This document shows, in pieces, positions 59,601-64,000 of a DNA stretch of 64,000 nt. Source of the stretch: Progne subis subis (lineage: Eukaryota; Chordata; Aves; Passeriformes; Hirundinidae); contig JAKJHU010000085.1 in assembly GCA_022316685.1 (NCBI GenBank), forward strand, positions 372,001 through 436,000, read 5' to 3'. A program made the position numbers and the translations under genes. The notes under the pieces are model-generated. The model saw only the letters and a program-made list of their open reading frames with translations, ran no database searches and had not been told where the DNA came from. Position 1 is the stretch's first letter. Each line of letters opens with the position of its first letter.

Positions 59601-60950
59601 TGTAGTTGGTAGTCTGGGGATGCATGTGTGTGAGAATTCTGCCTGGTCTGTTTACTGGGTATTAATTAATCCAAGAAGGCATCTTGGTGTTCTGAAGTTG
59701 CACACAAATGGAGACTTTCCTGATGTTTTACATAAAAAGCATGGACAGTTATTCCTTCAAAGCAACTCTGAAGAACAGTGAAAATCTAAGGAAAAAAAAA
59801 AAATTCTGCACTGTTGGCTGAGTTCTTGCTTTTTCTGAAGTCACATGGTTGTTTTTAGAATAACAGTCACTGAGCAGTGAAGTGGAAGAGGGGAGTCTCT
59901 ACACAATGAATAACCCAGGGCATTTTTCTGCAGCTATATACCGTGCTCCGAGAGAATACATGTGGCAGTGACAGAAATGGCAGCCTTGTTCCCAAAAGTA
60001 AGTACCTGTTACCGTCAGAACGGTTTTGGCCTCGTTCCTCACGTGTAATTCCCTTTCGGAATGAAAATCAAAAATTGTTTCCCTTCAAAATGAAAATGGT
60101 AGGGAGAAATGATGGGGTTTTGATGCACCTTTGTATTTATTAGCATGGCAACTGGGAGGAGCTAAAGTGTGAGTCCAGGCCTTTAATTGTTCTCTCAAAC
60201 TTGTAAAAATCGCACAAAACTGGAGATATTTGGATCTGCCGTGAAGAGTTGTGTGGTTACATGGGAATTTTCACCAGACTCATCACCCCCTTTTCCATTG
60301 AGTGCCATTGCCTGGATTGCTTTCCTGCCAGCCACATTTAGATCCGTTATCCATCCATCCAAGTGATCTGTTTGCTCACAGCAAATTTAGGGAGTGAATT
60401 CCCCATGACTGAGTTCCCGTAAAGCCTTACCCACCTCTCCAAAACTGCGAGGAAAGCGCCAAGGCTGCTGTCCCTCCTGGACACGCTGTCCTCTCCTGCC
60501 AGCCAGGACGTGGGCTGGGACAGTAAACAGGCACCAGGAATGTGCATGAGTAACTTCCTAAGGGAGGGCAAGGAGCAATGTTCCCTGCCTGCTGCCTGGC
60601 AGCCGTTCGGAATCGCCACGAGTGGAAGGCAGCGCTTGGCCTCAGCCGCCCCGCATCAAAGAACCCTTGTGAGCACTCCCTGCTAATTAAAAGGTTGTGT
60701 TGTTCTGCCCGTTCCAGCGTCTGTTTTCTCTTCCCAGAAGCCCAAGTCGGAGCTGGTGAGGACTTCCCTGCGCCTGCTGACGTCCAGTGCCTACAGACTG
60801 CAGTCGGAGTGCAGGAAAGCGCTGCCCGCCGAGCCCAGCCCCGCGCCCGACATCCAGCTGGTGACACAGCAGGTCATCCAGTGCGCCTACGACATCGCCA
60901 AAGCTGCCAAGCAGCTGGTCACCATCACAACCAAAGAGAACAACAACTGA
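38696..60950 (+). CDS. GIT2: GIT2, Arf GTPase-activating protein and scaffold, 757 residues
   Basis: GIT2 inactivates Arf GTPases and, with PIX, PAK and paxillin, controls adhesions and receptor trafficking. Twenty coding exons: 38696-38747, 42993-43126, 43614-43726, 44417-44522, 44845-44931, 45079-45209, 45656-45750, 46348-46393, 47177-47228, 47718-47790, 48135-48232, 48509-48620, 49076-49218, 49951-50100, 51714-51962, 53338-53427, 55751-55833, 55921-56103, 59934-59997 and 60738-60950. Phases agree throughout; human GIT2 has 759 residues. The ArfGAP zinc finger is C11-x2-C14-x16-C31-x2-C34 with arginine finger R39. Ankyrin repeats (~130-235), Spa2-homology repeats (~260-400), a coiled coil (~432-487) and the paxillin-binding helical C-terminus (~639-757, ending TTKENNN) follow. 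MAKRLRSSEVCADC and the exon 3-10 wording identify GIT2, not GIT1. Exon 9 has tandem TAG/CAG acceptors. The exon 16 donor (GTTAAG) is weak. Confidence 0.97.
38878..39015 (-). repeat. CR1 LINE 3' fragment
   Basis: Reverse-oriented CR1: GGGATGGTTTGGGTGGGAAG, CCATGGGCAGGACACCTTCC, then GGTTGCTCCGAGCCCCGTCC. It is CpG-richer than the other copies, as it lies at the edge of the GIT2 CpG island. Confidence 0.85.
39845..40017 (+). repeat. CR1 LINE 3' fragment
   Basis: Sense CR1: GAAGGAATTCTTCCCTGTGA, AGGCCCTGGCACAGGTTGCC, CTTAGAGCAACCTGGGATAA and GGTGTCCCTGCCCATGGTAG in order. Confidence 0.88.
40755..41215 (+). repeat. CR1 LINE 3' fragment (about 460 bp, best preserved)
   Basis: Sense CR1 with a long ordered set of blocks: GGGGCTGGAGCACCAGGAGC, GGTCAGGTTGGACATCAGGA, GTGGTCAGGGCTTGGAAGAG and GCTGCCCAGGGAGGTTTGGA. 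It ends in the octamer-like GTGATTCTGGGATTCTG tail at about 41190-41207. Confidence 0.93.
50101..51713 (+). other. GIT2: GIT2 intron 14
   Basis: This intron separates the two halves of the coiled-coil coding sequence. It contains an A-tract at 50919-50931 and an unusual open frame on the opposite strand (about 51160-51477) described under findings. No GIT2 exon is seen inside. Confidence 0.7.
51160..51477 (-). other. Unassigned antisense open frame in GIT2 intron 14
   Basis: On the minus strand a frame of about 100 codons stays open from a TAG at about 51477 to a TAA at 51160-51162. The peptide is hydrophilic and compositionally protein-like: Gln/Glu/Lys/Arg-rich, with QQQYRELEDFNMRPAKSDN and LALQSEERVELMKIKAS. 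I do not recognise a family. It has no ATG near its upstream end, and no splice partner was found. It could be an old retrocopy piece, a repeat-derived frame or chance. Confidence 0.25.
51963..53337 (+). other. GIT2: GIT2 intron 15
   Basis: AT-rich intron with no recognised exon or repeat family. It has a G-run at 52280-52290 and a T-rich patch just before 53130. Confidence 0.7.
53428..55750 (+). other. GIT2: GIT2 intron 16
   Basis: Intron after a weak GTTAAG donor. The reading frame continues open through the donor to a TAA at 53593-53595, which would give a truncated GIT2 if unspliced. The second half (about 54770-55450) is a degenerate tandem repeat. No other exon was recognised. Confidence 0.7.
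54770..55450. repeat. Degenerate tandem repeat in GIT2 intron 16
   Basis: Diverged units around CTTTGGG(C/A)TC...CACTTTGCAGTGGGC recur, for example near 54797-54835, 55086-55115 and 55262-55295. They are interleaved with related CAGCCTCTGC/TGGCCTCTG segments spaced roughly every 35-40 bp. Long open frames on both strands here come from the repetitive, stop-poor composition. Period and limits are by eye. Confidence 0.55.
56104..59933 (+). other. GIT2: GIT2 intron 18 (3.8 kb)
   Basis: Intron between the FAT-like domain exons. It contains a CR1 (58036-58320), a twofold 27-bp direct repeat of CAGCCCCTGCGGGCCGGGGA plus TGTGGCG at about 57851-57904, and a T-tract at 59160-59183. No exon was recognised. 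Confidence 0.75.
58036..58320 (-). repeat. CR1 LINE 3' fragment
   Basis: Reverse-oriented CR1: GGAATCACAGAATAGTTGGG, CCATGGGCAGGGACACCTTC, CCAGGTTGCTCCAATAACCC, CCTTGGACACTTCCAGAGAT and TCACAGGGAAGAATTTCTTC. A sense-like CCCAACCCAAACCATTCTGTG tail follows at about 58290, so two CR1 ends may be fused or inverted here. Confidence 0.88.
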
Positions 60951-62960
60951 GGCACTCGGGGCTTTTTACTCTGGGGGGGTTTTTTTGTTGTTTGTTTTTT
61001 TTTTTTTTAAAGGTTGGATTTCGACGTATAGGTGTGGAACTATGCGCATTTTTAACGAGGAAAAAAAACTTCCAAGGGGCAAGAAATTTTTTTTTTTTTT
61101 TAAACTCAGTATTATTTTTGCATGTTTTCTAACAATTTTATGATTAATTTAACCCACTGCCTTATTTTTGTGCCTGTGTTGCCAGTGTAGTTATGGATAA
61201 TAGCATGTTGCAAAGTAGCTGTCGAGCCACTCTCACGTCCCAGCGCTGTACCGAGCTCTTGTAGATGTTTCCTTGGGGCCACGTTCTGCTTTAGATCCTG
61301 CTGGTGGAACTGCTCTGACACCGCTGCACGGATGGGAGGGCAGCATCTCCATCCCTCCGGAGCCTCCCCTGCTGGGATCCCGCTGGCTGAGGCTCCCCAG
61401 GCTCCGGGACCGCTCCCAGCAGGAAGAAGGTTTGTCCTGGTAACAGGGTACAAGCCCAACGTTCTCTGTTGTGCAATATGTTTTTTTTTTTAGTCTGCTA
61501 AGCCAGTAGTAGTTGTGGGCATCCAAGCTTGTTACGTGTAACTCTACAAGGTCTTCGTCACTTTATCTGTTTTGGAAGGAATTTGAAACTTAATAGTTAT
61601 TTCTTTTAGTTGTCACTATGCCATTAATATATATGTTTGATGTTATTTTAGGGCATTAGTGGTTAAAATATTATCCTTTGTTTCTGAGTTAGTAATTCAT
61701 TGTTAAGTTTCCTGCAGAATTTTCCTGTCATCTTTGAGGCACCGTCTTGTTTGCAGCAGCATTTCTCAGTAACTCCAGATACAATTTCACTAAAGATTTT
61801 CTGTGCTCATTGACAAAAAAAGGAAGTTAGAAGAGTGCCAGTGCAAAAGCAGCTGTGTCTGCCACAGCACGTAACCTCTGTACCTCAACATATCTAAATG
61901 TGAAAACATTTATCATATCTCCTAAGTTTTTTTATGCAACTCTTTCAAAATTTGACAACTTGCTGAGTAGCCCCTGCCAGGCTGCCTGGCCCCAGTGGCC
62001 ACGTGTGCTCCAGGTTTCTTTGTCCATAACAGTTCACAGAAGTGTGTCAGTCCGTAATTTCAAAAATGAGAATGTTTTTGAGAGTCTGAATTTCAGGTGG
62101 TGCAGGAAATCACAGATTTTTGCCTCTGCCTGTGTCCCATTTGGAAGTGTGTCATCACTGCCCAGGAGCCAGCCATGGTGTGTTTGTGTGGATATATCCA
62201 AGCCATAGCATTGTTGGATTCCTGGTGCTGTCTGGCTCCCAGAGTCTGAGGGAGGGAAGGAATGGACAGAGGAGATGACAGCCCAGTAAATTAATGTTCT
62301 TCATTGTGGGGTTTTATTTCCTTTCTGCCCTTCTGAAACCCCAGAAGCAGCTCTAGCCTGACAGCGCAGGCAGGCTGGGATGAAAACTGCAAATGACCTT
62401 TGTGAAACCTACTACGTAATCATGCAACTGGCAATAATTAAACACATTGAGAATCTTCTAGGAACTTTTCCTTAAATTGGCATGGCTGAAAGGCAGCAGA
62501 TGGTATTTTTCATTCTCTCAGGACACCGCTGTGTGCTGTTCTTGAACATATCTTACCCGCTTTCCAAAGCGGGGTGACACTGAGCTATGGTGTAATTTAT
62601 CACTTATTTAAACCTGCCTTTGATCCAAAACCAAGGGACATTTTGGTAACTGCCAGCCCCTGCTCCAGCTACACTGAAATCAGAGTGGTCCACACCCCAC
62701 AGGAACCCCCAGCAGCAAGTTCATGAACCTTCCACTCACAGCACTGCAGTCACAGAGTTTGTAGCACCTCAAGTAACAAAGGCGTGTTTTTCTTTTAGGA
62801 CTAGATCTCCTCTTGTTCCCCTGTAAACAAACTTGCTCTTCCTTTACAAAATGCTGCAGAGGAAAGGAAAAGCGCTTTTGTTTTTTTTGCCTTTTTCCAA
62901 ACCTTGTATTTATCATTCTGTCTGTACAATATTTTTACTTTTAATCTTTTGTTTACAGTA
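60951..62960 (+). other. GIT2: 3' UTR of GIT2
   Basis: T-rich, AT-rich sequence follows the stop, with many T and A runs (60978-61010, 61089-61102, 61480-61493). ATTAAA at about 62437-62442 and an AT-rich TTTACAGTATTACTATAAAA segment near 62950 are possible 3' ends; no unambiguous AATAAA was found. The right limit is therefore approximate. Confidence 0.5.
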
Positions 62961-64000
62961 TTACTATAAAATGCTAAAACCCTTTCAGTGTGTGAAGTAA
63001 TGTGGGCTTATTTGACTGCTGGTTCTCTAAATATCTTTGGAAAGGTTTCTGCTCTTGAGTGAAGTGCCAGCCTTTGTCACAGCCCTCGTGCACTGTGACA
63101 GGACTGATGTCAAGCTGCAGTAGTGGATGGTAACAGCAAGGAATGAACTGCAATAATCAACTCAATCTCTTCTCCTGTTGCTGCAGTGGTTTGCTCATGT
63201 AGAAAAAAAAAAACAAATCCTTGTTTGGGTTTCAATTATTCATTATTTATGAAACAAGTGAAAAACAACATTTAATGAACTCTCCAACATCTTCTGGAGA
63301 GGAACTGGACAAGCACTGCTGCCACAGCACACACTGATTTGCAATGTGCATTATGAATTAACTCCTCAAAGTCCAGTGGGAACCCAGGCACAGCCTGGAT
63401 TCTCCATGGTGGGAGTATGACACAGCCCCTGGTGTTTCACAGCTCCTCTTCCTGGGGAGACACAGATTCTTTTGTGGCTCAGATCCACAGGGCCCTTTTA
63501 TTTGCTTTGTTCCTTCAGCCTCTCATCTGGAGCACAACTCCGGAATGCAGAGTGAAGCAGTTCACTTCTCTGACGGTGTTCACACCTCCACATTCCTGAA
63601 GACTGGAAGTTTTCTCCTCTTCAGCTTGGCCATAACTGAATATTTTCAGAAATCTACTGAGTCAAGTCTTTGTCTTACTGTAGGCTATTCCAGAGGCACC
63701 ATTATTTCAGGAGTTCCTTGAGTCCTCACAGTTTTCTTTCTGTAGTCTGGAGCTGCATCTCGTGCTCATTCCTCAGGTCCAAGCTGCTCTTGGGTAACTG
63801 TAGAACTAAATGGGGTCAAAACAAAGACCAGCACAGTTTTATGGGACTCTGGAATTAATCCACAAATGCTGTTGAGCATGCACAGGAGCTGACGGGCAGG
63901 GGCTTGCAGGGTTACTCAAATTTGATTTTAGAGCCAGGGAAAGCAGGACAGTCAACAAAGCCATTGAGCAGGGGCAATTGCACTGTACCAACTGCACTAA
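62961..64000. other. Unassigned DNA after GIT2
   Basis: No exon or repeat family was recognised in the last kilobase. In human the next gene is TCHP, arranged tail to tail with GIT2, so this could include a minus-strand 3' UTR, but nothing in the sequence shows it. Confidence 0.5.

Noticed and set aside
1..64000. CRISPR arrays, bacterial operons, insertion sequences or integrated viral genes
   Set aside because: Nothing of this kind is visible. The tandem arrays are direct minisatellites without spacers, and the mobile elements recognised are CR1 LINE fragments.

Overview
This is vertebrate, almost certainly avian, nuclear DNA. Genes are split by GT-AG introns, several short genes sit in GC-rich DNA, and the recognisable interspersed repeats are CR1 LINE fragments. 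The gene content (SGSM1, a serotonin-transporter paralogue, a C12orf76-like gene, ANKRD13A, GIT2) fits a bird microchromosome corresponding to chicken chromosome 15, which carries genes found on human 22q and 12q24. I rebuilt every gene from exon homology, splice sites and phase; the protein comparisons are from memory, without a database search.

Layout. 1-10.7 kb: the 5' end of SGSM1 on the minus strand (three coding exons, one intron of 9.6 kb), with a CpG-rich promoter at about 10.4-11.2 kb. 10.7-15.3 kb: intergenic, with a second CpG-rich block near 12.7-13.1 kb, CR1 pieces and a 40-bp minisatellite. 15.3-22.5 kb: a compact 13-exon SLC6 monoamine transporter on the plus strand, closest to SLC6A4 (SERT). 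23.56-23.85 kb: a two-exon gene for a 64-residue single-pass membrane protein, C12orf76-like. 26.5-37.8 kb: ANKRD13A on the minus strand, 15 exons, 587 residues. 37.8-38.7 kb: a CpG-rich bidirectional promoter. 38.7-60.95 kb: GIT2 on the plus strand, 20 coding exons, 757 residues, followed by a long 3' UTR. No gene was recognised in the last ~1 kb.

The main point of interest is the transporter. In human, SLC6A4, ANKRD13B, GIT1 and SGSM2 lie on chromosome 17. Here their sister genes (a SERT-like gene, ANKRD13A, GIT2, SGSM1) lie together. The transporter is therefore best explained as a second SERT from the early vertebrate genome duplications (2R), absent from human. It occupies the interval between genes that human carries on chromosome 22 (SGSM1) and chromosome 12 (C12orf76-ANKRD13A-GIT2), so its loss may be linked to a chromosome break there. 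The transporter keeps its substrate, ion and chloride residues but has several changes around the substrate site, and it carries several tandem repeats.

Functionally the genes do not form an operon-like unit. SGSM1 (Rab/Rap regulation), ANKRD13A (ubiquitin-dependent endocytosis) and GIT2 (Arf GAP, adhesion and receptor trafficking) are all trafficking regulators. ANKRD13A and GIT2 share a head-to-head promoter arrangement that is also conserved in human.
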